Below are positions 53,671-62,839 of a DNA stretch of 64,000 nucleotides, one piece after another. A program made the position numbers and the translations under genes. The notes beneath the pieces were generated by a model, which was not told where the DNA came from, ran no database searches, and saw nothing but the letters and a program-made list of their open reading frames with translations. Position 1 is the first letter of the stretch, and the number at the start of each line of letters is the position of its first letter. Origin of the DNA: Pseudooceanicola batsensis HTCC2597 (lineage in GTDB: Bacteria > Pseudomonadota > Alphaproteobacteria > Rhodobacterales > Rhodobacteraceae); assembly GCF_000152725.1 (NCBI RefSeq), contig NZ_CH724131.1:3313648-3377647 (forward strand), read 5' to 3'.

Positions 53671-56600
53671 ATGCCGACAGAAACCCGCTCGACACTCCGC
53701 TCCGAGATGCGCGCCGCCACCCTCGGGCCCGAACCCGTCGCGCTGGACCGCCTGATCGAGACCGCCCGTCTCTCGGGCGACGACCGTGCGGCGATCTCGG
53801 AGCGGGCGGCCGGGCTGATCCGCAATGTCCGCGCCTCCTCCGAGCCCGGCATGATGGAGAGCTTCCTCGCCGAATACGGCCTCTCGACCAAAGAGGGGGT
53901 CGCGCTCATGTGCCTGGCCGAGGCGCTGCTGCGCGTGCCCGACGCCGAGACCATCGACGACCTGATCCAGGACAAGATCGCGCCGCACGATTGGGGCGCG
54001 CATGTGGGCGACAGCGGGTCGCTGATGGTCAACGCCTCGACCTGGGCGCTGATGCTCACCGGCCGCGTGCTTGACGACGAAGAGGATGACGGCGTGGTCG
54101 GCGCCCTGCGCGGCATGGTCCGCCGCCTGGGCGAGCCGGTGATCCGCACCGCCGTCGGCCGCGCCATGCGCGAGATGGGGGCGCAGTTCGTGCTCGGCCG
54201 CGACATCCGCGAGGCGATGAAGAACGCCCGCGAGCGCGAGAAGCAGGGATATACCTACAGTTACGACATGCTGGGCGAGGCCGCGCGCACCGATGCCGAC
54301 GCCATGCGCTATCACGGCGCCTATGCCCAGGCCATCGCCGCCATCGCCGCCAAGGCCGATGGCCCGGACGTGCGCAGCAACCCCGGCATATCGGTCAAGC
54401 TCTCGGCCCTGCATCCCCGATACGAGGTCGCGCATCGCGACGAGATGCTGCCCGAGCTGGTCGCCCGCACCCTGCAACTCGCCCGGGCCGCCCGCGACGC
54501 CGGCATCGGCTTCAATATCGACGCCGAGGAACAGGACCGGCTCGACCTGTCGCTCGACGTGATCGAGGCGGTTCTCTCGGACGAGAGCCTCGCCGGATGG
54601 GACGGTTTCGGCGTCGTCGTCCAGGCCTACGGCCCCCGTGCGGCCCATGTGATCGACTGGCTGCGGGACCTGGCCCTGGCGCTCGACCGCAGGATCATGG
54701 TCCGGCTGGTCAAGGGCGCCTATTGGGACACCGAGATCAAGCTCGCGCAGGTCGAGGGGCTGGACGGCTTTCCCGTCTTCACCCGCAAGGCCAATACCGA
54801 TGTCAGCTATATCTCCTGCGCGAAGAAGCTGCTCGAATACCGCGACCGCATCTATCCGCAGTTCGCGACCCACAATGCCCATACCGTCGCCGCCATCCTC
54901 CACATGGCCGGCAACGACCGCGACAGTTTCGAATTCCAGCGTCTGCACGGCATGGGCGAGGCGCTGCACCACAGCGTGCTGACGGACGAGACCACGCGCT
55001 GCCGCATCTACGCGCCGGTGGGCGCGCATCGCGACCTGCTGGCCTATCTCGTGCGGCGGCTGCTCGAGAACGGCGCGAATTCCTCCTTCGTGCATCAGAT
55101 CGTCGACGAGAACGTCGCGCCCGAAACCATCGCCCGCGACCCGTTCGACCAGTGCGATCCCACGCCCAACCCGGCGATCACCCACCCGTTCGCCATCTTC
55201 GGCAGGGACCGGAAGAACGCGAAGGGATGGGATCTGAGCGACCCGCTGGACCTCGCCGAGATCGAGGCGGGGCGCGGGCGCTTCGCGGCCCCCCACCAGT
55301 GGGAGGCGGGCGCGGGCAGCGCCCCCCGCGAAATCCGCAATCCCGCCCTGCCGAATGACGTGGTGGGCCGTGTCTACGAGGCCTCGGCCAAGGACGTGAC
55401 CGCCGCCATCGACGCCGCCACAGCCGCCCAGCCCGGCTGGGCCGCGACCCCGGTGGCCGAACGCGCGGAAATCCTGCGCCGCATCGCCGACCTCTACGAG
55501 GAAAACGCCGAACAGGTCTTCGCCCTCTGTACCCGCGAGGCCGGCAAGACCCTGGCCGACGGCGTGGCCGAGGTGCGCGAGGCGGTCGACTTCCTGCGCT
55601 ACTACGCCAACCAGGCCCCCCGCGCCGAGAGGGACAGCGCCGCGCGCGGGGTCATCGCCTGCATCTCGCCCTGGAACTTTCCGCTGGCCATCTTCACCGG
55701 CCAGATCGCCGCCGCGCTGGTGACGGGCAATGCCGTGATCGCCAAGCCCGCCGAACAGACGCCGCTGGTCGCGGGCCTCGCCACCCGGCTGATGCACGAG
55801 GCCGGCATTCCCCGGGATGTGCTTCACCTGCTGCCGGGCGACGGCCCCTCGGTCGGCGCGCCGCTGACGGCGGATCCGCGCATCGCCGGGGTCTGCTTCA
55901 CCGGCTCGACAGACGTGGCGCAGATCATCAACCGCCAGCTTGCCGAGACCGCGCCCGACGCCATGCTGATCGCCGAGACCGGCGGGCTGAACGCCATGAT
56001 CGTCGACAGCACCGCGCTGCCCGAACAGGCGATCCGGGATATCCTCGCCTCGTCCTTCCAGTCCGCCGGCCAGCGCTGTTCCGCCCTGCGCGTCCTCTAT
56101 GTCCAGCGGGATGTCGAGGAACGCGTGCTCGGCATGCTGTACGGCGCGATGGACGCGCTGCGCATGGGCGATCCGTGGTATCTCTCGACCGATGTCGGCC
56201 CGGTCATCGACGAAGAGGCCCGCGAGGGCATCACCGCCTATTGCGACGAAATGGAAGCGAAGGGCCGCCTGCTCAAGCGGCTGGATCACGCGGGCGAGGG
56301 GCTGCACGTCCCGCCCCATGTCTTCCGCGTCTCGGGCATCGGCGAGATGCAGCGCGAGATCTTCGGGCCCGTCCTCCATGTCGCGCGCTTCGATGCCGAG
56401 GAGTTGGACAGCGTCATCGCCGAGGTGAACGCCAAGGGTTATGGCCTGACCTTCGGTCTGCACACCCGCATCGACATCCGCGTCCAGCAGGTCGTCGACC
56501 GGCTGCGCGTCGGCAACCTCTATGTCAACCGCAACCAGATCGGCGCCATCGTCGGCTCCCAGCCCTTCGGAGGCGAGGGCCTCTCGGGCACCGGACCCAA

Positions 56601-57255
56601 GGCGGGCGGACCGAACTACCTGCCCCGCTTCCGCAAGCGCGCGGCGGGCGGGATCACGGTCTCGGATGCCCCGAAGGTCGAGGAGACGGTTCTGGACAAG
56701 GCCCTCGCGGACCTCGACGCGCAGCACTGGCACCGGCGGCCGGACCGCGTCTCGGCGCTGCGCTCCGCCCTGCGCGGCGCGGCCGGCGACGCGATGAGCG
56801 CGGCCGCCGCGCTCGACATGGGGCCGATCGACCTGCCGGGGCCGACGGGGGAATCCAACCGCCTGACGCTTTTCCCGCGCGGCACGGTCCTCTGCCTCGG
56901 CCCGGACCCCGAGCTCCTGCTGGACCAGACGGTGCAGGCGCTCGCCGCCGGCAACGCCGTGCTGGCCGTGGCGCCCGAGGCCCGCAAGGCCCTGGCTCCG
57001 CTGACCGGGGCCGGCGCGCCGCTGCACGTGATCGACGGACAGGTGGACCCGGCGATGCTCGGGTCGCTGGCCATGGACGCGGTCGCCAGCGCGGATGCAG
57101 CCGCTTGCCGGAAACCGCTGGCCGAGCGCGACGGCCCGATCCTGCCGCTGATCACCGAGCGCATCGCGCCCTCGGCCTATACGCTGGAACGCGCGGTCTG
57201 CGTCGACACCACCGCCGCCGGCGGCAATGCCAGCCTTCTGGCGCAGGCGGGATAG
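53671..57255 (+). CDS. putA: Bifunctional proline dehydrogenase / L-glutamate-gamma-semialdehyde dehydrogenase
   Basis: This 1194-residue enzyme oxidises proline to glutamate in two steps. The N-terminal half is the FAD-dependent proline dehydrogenase barrel (SVKLSALHPRYE, FNIDAEEQDRLDLSLD, MVRLVKGAYWDTEIKLAQ, ATHNAHTVAA). The C-terminal half is the NAD-dependent aldehyde dehydrogenase (ISPWNFPLAIFTGQ, GSTDVAQII, AETGGLNAMI, and SAGQRCSALRVLYV with catalytic Cys803). GDPW and NRNQIGAIVGSQPFGGEGLSG are also typical. It lacks the N-terminal ribbon-helix-helix repressor domain of enteric PutA, which fits regulation by the divergent Lrp-type gene. The ATG at 53671 follows AAGGGG; an upstream in-frame ATG at 53617 has no RBS. 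Confidence 0.95.
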   Translation: MPTETRSTLRSEMRAATLGPEPVALDRLIETARLSGDDRAAISERAAGLIRNVRASSEPGMMESFLAEYGLSTKEGVALMCLAEALLRVPDAETIDDLIQDKIAPHDWGAHVGDSGSLMVNASTWALMLTGRVLDDEEDDGVVGALRGMVRRLGEPVIRTAVGRAMREMGAQFVLGRDIREAMKNAREREKQGYTYSYDMLGEAARTDADAMRYHGAYAQAIAAIAAKADGPDVRSNPGISVKLSALHPRYEVAHRDEMLPELVARTLQLARAARDAGIGFNIDAEEQDRLDLSLDVIEAVLSDESLAGWDGFGVVVQAYGPRAAHVIDWLRDLALALDRRIMVRLVKGAYWDTEIKLAQVEGLDGFPVFTRKANTDVSYISCAKKLLEYRDRIYPQFATHNAHTVAAILHMAGNDRDSFEFQRLHGMGEALHHSVLTDETTRCRIYAPVGAHRDLLAYLVRRLLENGANSSFVHQIVDENVAPETIARDPFDQCDPTPNPAITHPFAIFGRDRKNAKGWDLSDPLDLAEIEAGRGRFAAPHQWEAGAGSAPREIRNPALPNDVVGRVYEASAKDVTAAIDAATAAQPGWAATPVAERAEILRRIADLYEENAEQVFALCTREAGKTLADGVAEVREAVDFLRYYANQAPRAERDSAARGVIACISPWNFPLAIFTGQIAAALVTGNAVIAKPAEQTPLVAGLATRLMHEAGIPRDVLHLLPGDGPSVGAPLTADPRIAGVCFTGSTDVAQIINRQLAETAPDAMLIAETGGLNAMIVDSTALPEQAIRDILASSFQSAGQRCSALRVLYVQRDVEERVLGMLYGAMDALRMGDPWYLSTDVGPVIDEEAREGITAYCDEMEAKGRLLKRLDHAGEGLHVPPHVFRVSGIGEMQREIFGPVLHVARFDAEELDSVIAEVNAKGYGLTFGLHTRIDIRVQQVVDRLRVGNLYVNRNQIGAIVGSQPFGGEGLSGTGPKAGGPNYLPRFRKRAAGGITVSDAPKVEETVLDKALADLDAQHWHRRPDRVSALRSALRGAAGDAMSAAAALDMGPIDLPGPTGESNRLTLFPRGTVLCLGPDPELLLDQTVQALAAGNAVLAVAPEARKALAPLTGAGAPLHVIDGQVDPAMLGSLAMDAVASADAAACRKPLAERDGPILPLITERIAPSAYTLERAVCVDTTAAGGNASLLAQAG

Positions 57256-57259
57256 GGAT

Positions 57260-57799
57260 CTAGTCCGACGGGGGGCGGATCGCATCGATCCGCCGCATCA
57301 GCTCGTCGCGCGAGATCTCGCCCACGTGCAGGGCGGACAATTCGCCCTGCGCCGTGAAGAAGAGTGTCGCGGGCAGACCCGCGGCACCGTAGCCGCGCGA
57401 CAGCTGCTTGTCCTCGTCCAGAACCACCCCGCGCGAGGTCAGCCCCTCGGTCGCCAGGTAGAAGGCGATGACCTGCGCCGTCTCGCCCTGGTTGGCAAAG
57501 ACGATATCCACGTCCTCGAGACTGGCTGCCACCTCCTGCATCATCGGCATCTCGACCCGGCAAGGCCCGCACCAGCTGGCCCAGAGGTTCAGCACCAGCG
57601 GCCGCCCGTCGCGCCGGTCCAGCGCCACGACCTCGCCCGACAGGGTGATGACCTGCGTCTCTTGAATGGAGCCGCCGCCCGGCGGGCCGTTCAGCAGATA
57701 GGAGAATCCCCCGGTGAAAAGCCCGATCAGCACCACCACGACGACCGGCCGCACCAGCCCCCGGGCCCTGTGGGCCAGTCCGGTCAATAACTTGCGCAC
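57260..57799 (-). CDS. TlpA-family membrane-anchored thiol-disulfide oxidoreductase
   Basis: The protein of about 179 residues has one N-terminal transmembrane anchor (RPVVVVVLIGLFTGGFSYLL). Its periplasmic thioredoxin fold has active site WASWCGPC (Cys77 and Cys80 from this start) and the cis-Pro loop GLPATLFF. This is the TlpA/ResA/CcmG group, which reduces periplasmic disulfides in cytochrome c maturation or other secreted proteins. I prefer GTG at 57799 because AGAGGAG lies about ten bases upstream; an earlier in-frame GTG at 57865 has no RBS. It is convergent with putA with only 4 bases between the stops. Confidence 0.85.
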   Translation of the reverse strand: MRKLLTGLAHRARGLVRPVVVVVLIGLFTGGFSYLLNGPPGGGSIQETQVITLSGEVVALDRRDGRPLVLNLWASWCGPCRVEMPMMQEVAASLEDVDIVFANQGETAQVIAFYLATEGLTSRGVVLDEDKQLSRGYGAAGLPATLFFTAQGELSALHVGEISRDELMRRIDAIRPPSD

Positions 57800-57900
57800 G
57801 TTGCTGTCGCTCCTCTGCCCGCCGGCAGAGACTAGGCGCTTTCGCCGCCGCAGCAAGACGGTCACCGCACTTCGGTGCCGTCAATCCGGTCTGTCGAGAA

Positions 57901-57937
57901 AATTGGAGCGGGCGATGAGATTCGAACTCACGACCCT
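57901..57937 (-). repeat. Duplicated 3' end of tRNA-Gly (att-like site, distal copy)
   Basis: These 37 bases (starting AATTGGAGCGGGCGATGAGA) are identical to 58863-58899, which is the 3' part of the tRNA-Gly gene with its CCA and T-arm. The 5' half of a tRNA is absent, so it is a relic. It fits the distal attachment site of an element integrated into the tRNA 3' end. Confidence 0.88.
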
Positions 57938-58015
57938 AGGTCCCCCAATTGTTTCGCAATACGGAACCTATCAATTTTTCAAAAAAATTCTTGATGGACG
58001 CCAAGGCGTACGCCC

Positions 58016-58642
58016 TCATTCACCAAGAAACTGCCTCGCGGCTCGCATCTCTGCCGCTGTCAGGTCCTTGCTGATCGGAGCTGTCGAGAATTCGCTGCCA
58101 TGGACACCACGGAAGACGTCAGCTGCGTTGTTCCAGCGAGACCATCTATGAACGACAACGAACCTTTCGCCGTCCTTTACTTGCGGCAACAGCTCGTCTC
58201 TCAGCCATTGTTGGTGCACCAAGGCTGAAGGCAGAGAACGCGATAAACGAGCAACGTGTTTCGCACCACCGTTGACTGAGCGATAGGCTACCCCGTTCAC
58301 CAAAGCCGCACGACCGTCCTCCAGCCACTTGCTGAAATTTCGGTTGAAGTAATATGGAGCAATCGACCGGGCCGATCGGGCCAGCGGCCTGGGGTTTGCC
58401 AAAAGGTTTCGATACTCTTCACGAGCGGCCTCGTCGGGGAACTCGGTCGGGGTGAGTTGCGCATCAAATCCGCCATTGTTGTCCAGGATGATCAAGGGCG
58501 CATTGACCACATCGCCTATGAACGCCGGAGGCGGGAAGTCCAAGTTGAAACCGTGGCCATCATTGGCCTCGAAAGTTGCCAAGTCGTCCGGATGTACTGC
58601 GTCATCCAACCGTGACCAGAAATCTGCCAGCGTTTGCGTCAT
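58016..58642 (-). CDS. Hypothetical protein in the tRNA-Gly island (208 aa)
   Basis: I do not recognise this protein with confidence. It is a soluble alpha/beta-looking chain without a signal peptide or membrane helix. The segment PPPAFIGDVVNAPLIILDNNGGFD faintly recalls the GxPxxAxVxLLxLNPG opening of uracil-DNA-glycosylase-fold proteins, and a second conserved-looking stretch is ERFVVVHRWSRWN. Codon use and GC content differ from its neighbours, consistent with transfer. The ATG at 58642 has GGAG too close upstream to be ideal, so a slightly different start is possible. It is flanked only by the att-like repeats. Confidence 0.7.
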   Translation of the reverse strand: MTQTLADFWSRLDDAVHPDDLATFEANDGHGFNLDFPPPAFIGDVVNAPLIILDNNGGFDAQLTPTEFPDEAAREEYRNLLANPRPLARSARSIAPYYFNRNFSKWLEDGRAALVNGVAYRSVNGGAKHVARLSRSLPSALVHQQWLRDELLPQVKDGERFVVVHRWSRWNNAADVFRGVHGSEFSTAPISKDLTAAEMRAARQFLGE

Positions 58643-58695
58643 TCTCCGAGCCTAGCAAGAGATACTTGTCGCGCCAGCGTTAAAGCTCCGGGCGC

Positions 58696-58711
58696 AGCTC
58701 AGGGGTAGAGC
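58696..58711 (+). pseudogene. tRNA D-arm-like fragment, inverted relative to tRNA-Gly
   Basis: AGCTCAGGGGTAGAGC here matches exactly the D-arm of the nearby tRNA-Gly (58917-58932) but on the opposite strand. No anticodon or T-arm follows. It may be a fragment of another tRNA carried by the island. Confidence 0.5.
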
Positions 58712-58835
58712 TAGAGCGCCGAAGCATGCTTCGCGCACCTTGCCCGGTCGTTATCAGCGAATCCCGAGCCGAACCGGCCCAGACCGTTCACCCCGACTAG
58801 TGTGAACGAACCTTGATTTAGAAGGTGTCGAGAAG

Positions 58836-58857
58836 TAAAAAAGACCCGCAAGTCTTT
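58836..58857 (-). terminator. Rho-independent terminator of the tRNA-Gly gene
   Basis: Reading the minus strand, AAAGAC, a 6-base loop, GTCTTT and further T residues (a run of about six) form a classical stem and U-tract beginning 9 bases after the tRNA 3' end. Confidence 0.7.
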
Positions 58858-58865
58858 GATTTAAT

Positions 58866-58940
58866 TGGAGCGGGCGATGAGATTCGAACTCACGACCCTT
58901 ACCTTGGCAAGGTAATGCTCTACCCCTGAGCTACGCCCGC
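58866..58940 (-). tRNA. tRNA-Gly (GCC anticodon)
   Basis: The minus strand folds as a complete cloverleaf. The acceptor GCGGGCG pairs with CGCCCGC, the D-arm is GCTCAGGGGTAGAGC, the anticodon loop is CTTGCCAAG with GCC, the T-arm is GTGAGTTCGAATCTCAT-like, and the discriminator T is followed by an encoded CCA. It serves as integration site for the adjacent small island. Confidence 0.95.
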
Positions 58941-59398
58941 GTCCTTGGGTAGGGGAGCATGTATAAAGTCTCGTGCGGGGGCGCAAGGGGAAATTTCGAC
59001 CCGCCGGAAAATACTTCTGAACCGGATCGGCGGGGGCGGAAATGCCGGGCCGGACGGCGTGCGGAGAGTGGTGTCCGAGCAGAGGCCGGCCTTTCGCGGT
59101 CATGCGGTTCCCCCCCGTCAGATGCCGCGCGCGGGGCAGCGACTGACCCTAGGAAGTCGTGGAAACGCCACCGTCGTGCCGTGGCGACGGGCGGGCGTTG
59201 ACCGGCGGGGCGGCTCGGCAAGGCATGGGGTCGATGTGCCGAGGGGTTTGCGCGGGAAGCGACGCGGTGCCGGCGCGCCGGAGGCCCTCGGCGGCTGTGC
59301 CGGGGCAGCGCCGTTCCTGCAGACGAAAAGCGGGCGATCCCGGCGATCGGCCGGAGCCCCGGCAGAGCCGGCTGCGAACCGGCCCCACGACCCGGCGA
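58941..59398. other. Intergenic region between tRNA-Gly and pyruvate carboxylase
   Basis: This 458-bp stretch holds the upstream region of the tRNA gene and the downstream region of pyc. Short open frames exist in several phases but none has protein-like composition or an RBS. I see no repeat or RNA gene in it. Confidence 0.5.
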
Positions 59399-62300
59399 TC
59401 ACTCGAATTCGACGAGCAGGTCCTTGGCGTCGATCTGCGCGCCCGTGGCGACATGGATGAGCTTGATCACCCCGTCGCGGTCGGCGTGCAGGCCGGTCTC
59501 CATTTTCATTGCCTCGATGGTGAGCAGCAGGTCGCCCTCTCTGACCTTGGCGCCGGGCGCCACGGCGAGCGAGGCGACGACGCCGGGCATCGGCGCCGAG
59601 ACGTGATCGGGGTTGGCCGGGTCCGCCTTGGGCGCCGCCGCCTTGTCGCCGGTCGCCTTGCGGTCGGGCACGCGGACGACGCGGGGCTGGCCGTTGAGTT
59701 CGAAGAACACCCGCACCTCGCCGTTGTCCTGCGTGTCGCCCACGGTCACCAGGCGGATCTCCAGCGTCTTGCCCGGGTCGATCTCGGCCGTGATCTCCTC
59801 TTCCGGTTTCATGCCGTAGAAGAAGGTGTGGGTCGGCAGGGTGCGCACCGGGCCGTAGGTCTCGTGCCGGTGGCCGTATTCCTCGAAGACCTTGGGATAC
59901 ATGAGGTAGGAGTTGAGATCCTCGTCGTCGATCTCGATCCCGTCCAGCTTGTTGCTGATCTCCTTGCGCTTCTCCTCGAGATCGACGGGCTCCAGGTGCT
60001 TGCCCGGCCGTTCGGTCCTGGGCTTTTCACCCTTGAGGACCTTCCTGACGATGGCCTCGGGAAACCCGCCCGGCGGCTGGCCGAGGTTGCCCTTCATCAT
60101 GTCGATGACCGAGTCGGGGAAACTCACGTCCTTCTTGGGGTTCTCCACGTCCTCGCGGGTCAGGCCCTGGGACACCATCATCAGGGCCATGTCGCCGACC
60201 ACCTTGGACGAGGGCGTGACCTTCACGATGTCTCCGAACATCTGGTTCACGTCGGCATAGGCCTGCGCGACCTCGTGCCAGCGTTCCTCGAGCCCCATGG
60301 AGCGGGCCTGCGACTTGAGGTTGGTGAACTGCCCGCCCGGCATCTCGTGCAGGTAGACCTCGGAGGCGGGGGCCTGCATGCCCGATTCGAAGGCCGCGTA
60401 CTGGCCGCGCACCGCCTCCCAGTAGTTGGAAATCTCGCGCACGGCGGCGACGTCGATCGAAGAGGCCCGCGACCCGTGGCGCAGGGCCACGAGGATCGAC
60501 CCGAAGGTCGGCTGCGAGGTGTTGCCCGAGAGCGAATCCATCGCCGCGTCGACACAGTCCACGCCGGCCGCGGCGGCGGTCAGGATGGTCGAGATCGCCG
60601 CGCCGCTCGTGTCATGCGTGTGGAAATGGATCGGCAGGTCCACCGCGTCCTTGAGCGCGGGGAAGAGCACCTCGGCCACCGGCGCGGTCATCACGCCCGC
60701 CATGTCCTTGATGCCGAGGACATGCGCGCCGGCCTTCTCCATCTCCTTCGCCATCTTCACGTAATAGGCGATGTCGTACTTGGCCCGTTCCGGGTCGAGC
60801 GCATCGCCGGTGTAGCAGATCGTGCCCTCGCAGATCTTGCCGTTCTCCTGCACGGCGTCCATCGCCACGCGCATGTTCTCGACCCAATTGAGGCTGTCGA
60901 AGACGCGGAAGACGTCGACTCCGGTGACCGAGGCCTGGCGCACGAATTCCTGCACCACGTTGTCGGGATAGTTGGTGTAGCCCACCCCGTTCGAGGCGCG
61001 CAGCAGCATCTGGGTCAGGATGTTGGGCATCTTCTCGCGGATGTCGCGCAGGCGCTGCCACGGACATTCCTGGAGGAAGCGGTAGGCCACGTCGAAGGTC
61101 GCGCCGCCCCAGCATTCCACGCTGAAGAGCTGGCTGAGGTTCGCGGCATAGACCGGCGCGATCTTGATCATGTCGAGCGAGCGCATCCGCGTCGCCAGCA
61201 GCGACTGGTGGCCGTCGCGCATCGTCGTGTCGGTAAAGAGCAGTTCGTCCTGCGCCTTCATCCATTTCGCCACGGCCTCCGGCCCCTTGTCGTCCAGCAG
61301 GTCGCGGGTGCCCTTGGGCACCTCGCCCTTGACCGCCGGGATGCGCGGCGGCTTGAGGTCGGGATGCGGCATGGGCCGGCCCTGCACCTCGGGGTGCCCG
61401 TTCACCGTGATGTCGGCGATATAGGTCAGCACCTTCGTGCCCCGGTCGCGCCGCGGCTTGAAATCGAACAGCTCGGGCGTCGTGTCGATGAACTTGGTCG
61501 TGTACTGGTTCGACAGGAACGTGGGGTGCTTAAGCAGGTTGATGACGAAGTCGATATTCGTGCTGACGCCCCGGATACGGAATTCGCGCAGTGCCCGGTC
61601 CATCCGGCGGATCGCCAACTCGGGCGTCGGCGCCTTGGCGGTCACCTTGACCAGCAGCGAGTCGTAGTAGCGCGTGATCACGCCCCCCGCATAGGCCGTC
61701 CCGCCATCGAGCCGGATGCCCATGCCGGTGGCCGAGCGATAGGCGCTGATGCGGCCGTAATCGGGGATGAAGTTGTTGGTGGGATCCTCGGTGGTGATCC
61801 GGGTCTGCAAGGCGTGCCCGGTCAGCTTGACGTCGTATTGCGAGGCCTTGCCCGTCGCCTCGGCCAGCGCCTTGCCCTCGGCGATGAGGATCTGCGCCTG
61901 CACGATGTCGATGCCGGTGACCTCTTCGGTCACGGTATGTTCGACCTGAACGCGGGGGTTCACCTCGATGAAGTAGAACTTGCCGGTATCCATATCCATC
62001 AGGAACTCGACCGTGCCGGCGCATTCGTAATTCACATGGGCGCAGATCTTGCGGCCCAGTTCGCACAGCTCCTCGCGCTGCGCTTCGGAAAGGTAGGGGG
62101 CGGGGGCGCGTTCCACGACCTTCTGGTTGCGCCGCTGGACGGAACAGTCACGCTCGTAAAGGTGATAGATGTTGCCCTGCCTGTCGCCGAGGATCTGGAC
62201 CTCGACGTGGCGGGCCCGGATGATCATCTTTTCCAGATATCCCTCGCCGTTGCCGAAGGCGGCCTCGGCCTCGCGCCGGCCTTCCAGCACCTTGTCCTTC

Positions 62301-62839
62301 AGCTCTTTAGCGTTTTCGATCGGCCGCATCCCCCGGCCGCCGCCGCCCCATGACGCCTTGAGCATCAGAGGAAAGCCGATCTCCTCGGCCTCTTTCGTGA
62401 TGGCCTCGAAGTCGTCCCCCAGCACCTCGGTCGCGGGGATGACCGGCACGCCTGCCTCGACCGCCACCTTCCGCGCGCTGGCCTTGTCGCCGAGGGCGCG
62501 CATCGTCTCGGCCCGGGGCCCGATGAAGGTGATCCCGGCGGCGTCGCAGGCATCCACGAAGTCAGGATTTTCCGACAGCAGCCCATAGCCCGGATGGATG
62601 GCGTCCGCGCCCGACATCTTGGCGACGCGGATGATCTCCTCGATGCTGAGATAGGCCGCGACGGGCCCCAGCCCCTCGCCGATCTTGTAGGCCTCGTCCG
62701 CCTTGAAACGGTGCAGGCCCAGCTTGTCCTCTTCGGCATAGACCGCGACGGTTCTCTTGCCGAGCTCGTTCGCTGCCCGCATGATCCGGATGGCGATCTC
62801 GCCACGGTTCGCGATGAGGATTTTCTGGAAATCGGCCAT
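59399..62839 (-). CDS. pyc: Pyruvate carboxylase
   Basis: The 1146-residue single-chain enzyme makes oxaloacetate from pyruvate and bicarbonate (anaplerosis). The biotin carboxylase domain opens with FQKILIANRGEIAIRIMRAA, has HPGYGLLSEN, the ATP-grasp loop SWGGGGRGM and the EVNPRVQVEHTVTEE motif. The central carboxyltransferase starts with FTDTTMRDGHQSLLATRMR. The C-terminal biotinyl domain has EAMKMET with biotin-accepting Lys1112, 34 residues from the end. The ATG at 62839 is chosen by homology of the N-terminus; the open frame extends further upstream but the extra residues do not resemble the family. Length is normal. Confidence 0.95.
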   Translation of the reverse strand: MADFQKILIANRGEIAIRIMRAANELGKRTVAVYAEEDKLGLHRFKADEAYKIGEGLGPVAAYLSIEEIIRVAKMSGADAIHPGYGLLSENPDFVDACDAAGITFIGPRAETMRALGDKASARKVAVEAGVPVIPATEVLGDDFEAITKEAEEIGFPLMLKASWGGGGRGMRPIENAKELKDKVLEGRREAEAAFGNGEGYLEKMIIRARHVEVQILGDRQGNIYHLYERDCSVQRRNQKVVERAPAPYLSEAQREELCELGRKICAHVNYECAGTVEFLMDMDTGKFYFIEVNPRVQVEHTVTEEVTGIDIVQAQILIAEGKALAEATGKASQYDVKLTGHALQTRITTEDPTNNFIPDYGRISAYRSATGMGIRLDGGTAYAGGVITRYYDSLLVKVTAKAPTPELAIRRMDRALREFRIRGVSTNIDFVINLLKHPTFLSNQYTTKFIDTTPELFDFKPRRDRGTKVLTYIADITVNGHPEVQGRPMPHPDLKPPRIPAVKGEVPKGTRDLLDDKGPEAVAKWMKAQDELLFTDTTMRDGHQSLLATRMRSLDMIKIAPVYAANLSQLFSVECWGGATFDVAYRFLQECPWQRLRDIREKMPNILTQMLLRASNGVGYTNYPDNVVQEFVRQASVTGVDVFRVFDSLNWVENMRVAMDAVQENGKICEGTICYTGDALDPERAKYDIAYYVKMAKEMEKAGAHVLGIKDMAGVMTAPVAEVLFPALKDAVDLPIHFHTHDTSGAAISTILTAAAAGVDCVDAAMDSLSGNTSQPTFGSILVALRHGSRASSIDVAAVREISNYWEAVRGQYAAFESGMQAPASEVYLHEMPGGQFTNLKSQARSMGLEERWHEVAQAYADVNQMFGDIVKVTPSSKVVGDMALMMVSQGLTREDVENPKKDVSFPDSVIDMMKGNLGQPPGGFPEAIVRKVLKGEKPRTERPGKHLEPVDLEEKRKEISNKLDGIEIDDEDLNSYLMYPKVFEEYGHRHETYGPVRTLPTHTFFYGMKPEEEITAEIDPGKTLEIRLVTVGDTQDNGEVRVFFELNGQPRVVRVPDRKATGDKAAAPKADPANPDHVSAPMPGVVASLAVAPGAKVREGDLLLTIEAMKMETGLHADRDGVIKLIHVATGAQIDAKDLLVEFE

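Larger units (their letters stand above)
57938..58862. mobile_element. Small island between tRNA-Gly direct repeats, integrase absent
   Basis: About 925 bases bounded by the 37-bp direct repeats contain one hypothetical gene, a tRNA D-arm-like fragment and the tRNA terminator. Base composition is visibly less GC-rich than the surroundings. No integrase or transposase is present, so it is probably the remnant of a larger integrated element or a passively mobilised cassette. The 78 bases before the gene at 57938-58015 are AT-rich and contain nothing I can name. Confidence 0.6.

Noticed and set aside
57901..57937. Second tRNA-Gly gene
   Set aside because: Only the 3' 37 bases are present. There is no acceptor 5' strand, D-arm or anticodon arm.
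57714..58151. Plus-strand open frame across the distal att-like site
   Set aside because: It is built from tlpA antisense sequence and the tRNA relic, has no RBS and no protein-like pattern.
59159..62353. Plus-strand frame of 1064 codons opposite pyruvate carboxylase
   Set aside because: The minus strand encodes an unmistakable full-length pyruvate carboxylase; the plus frame is its compositional shadow.
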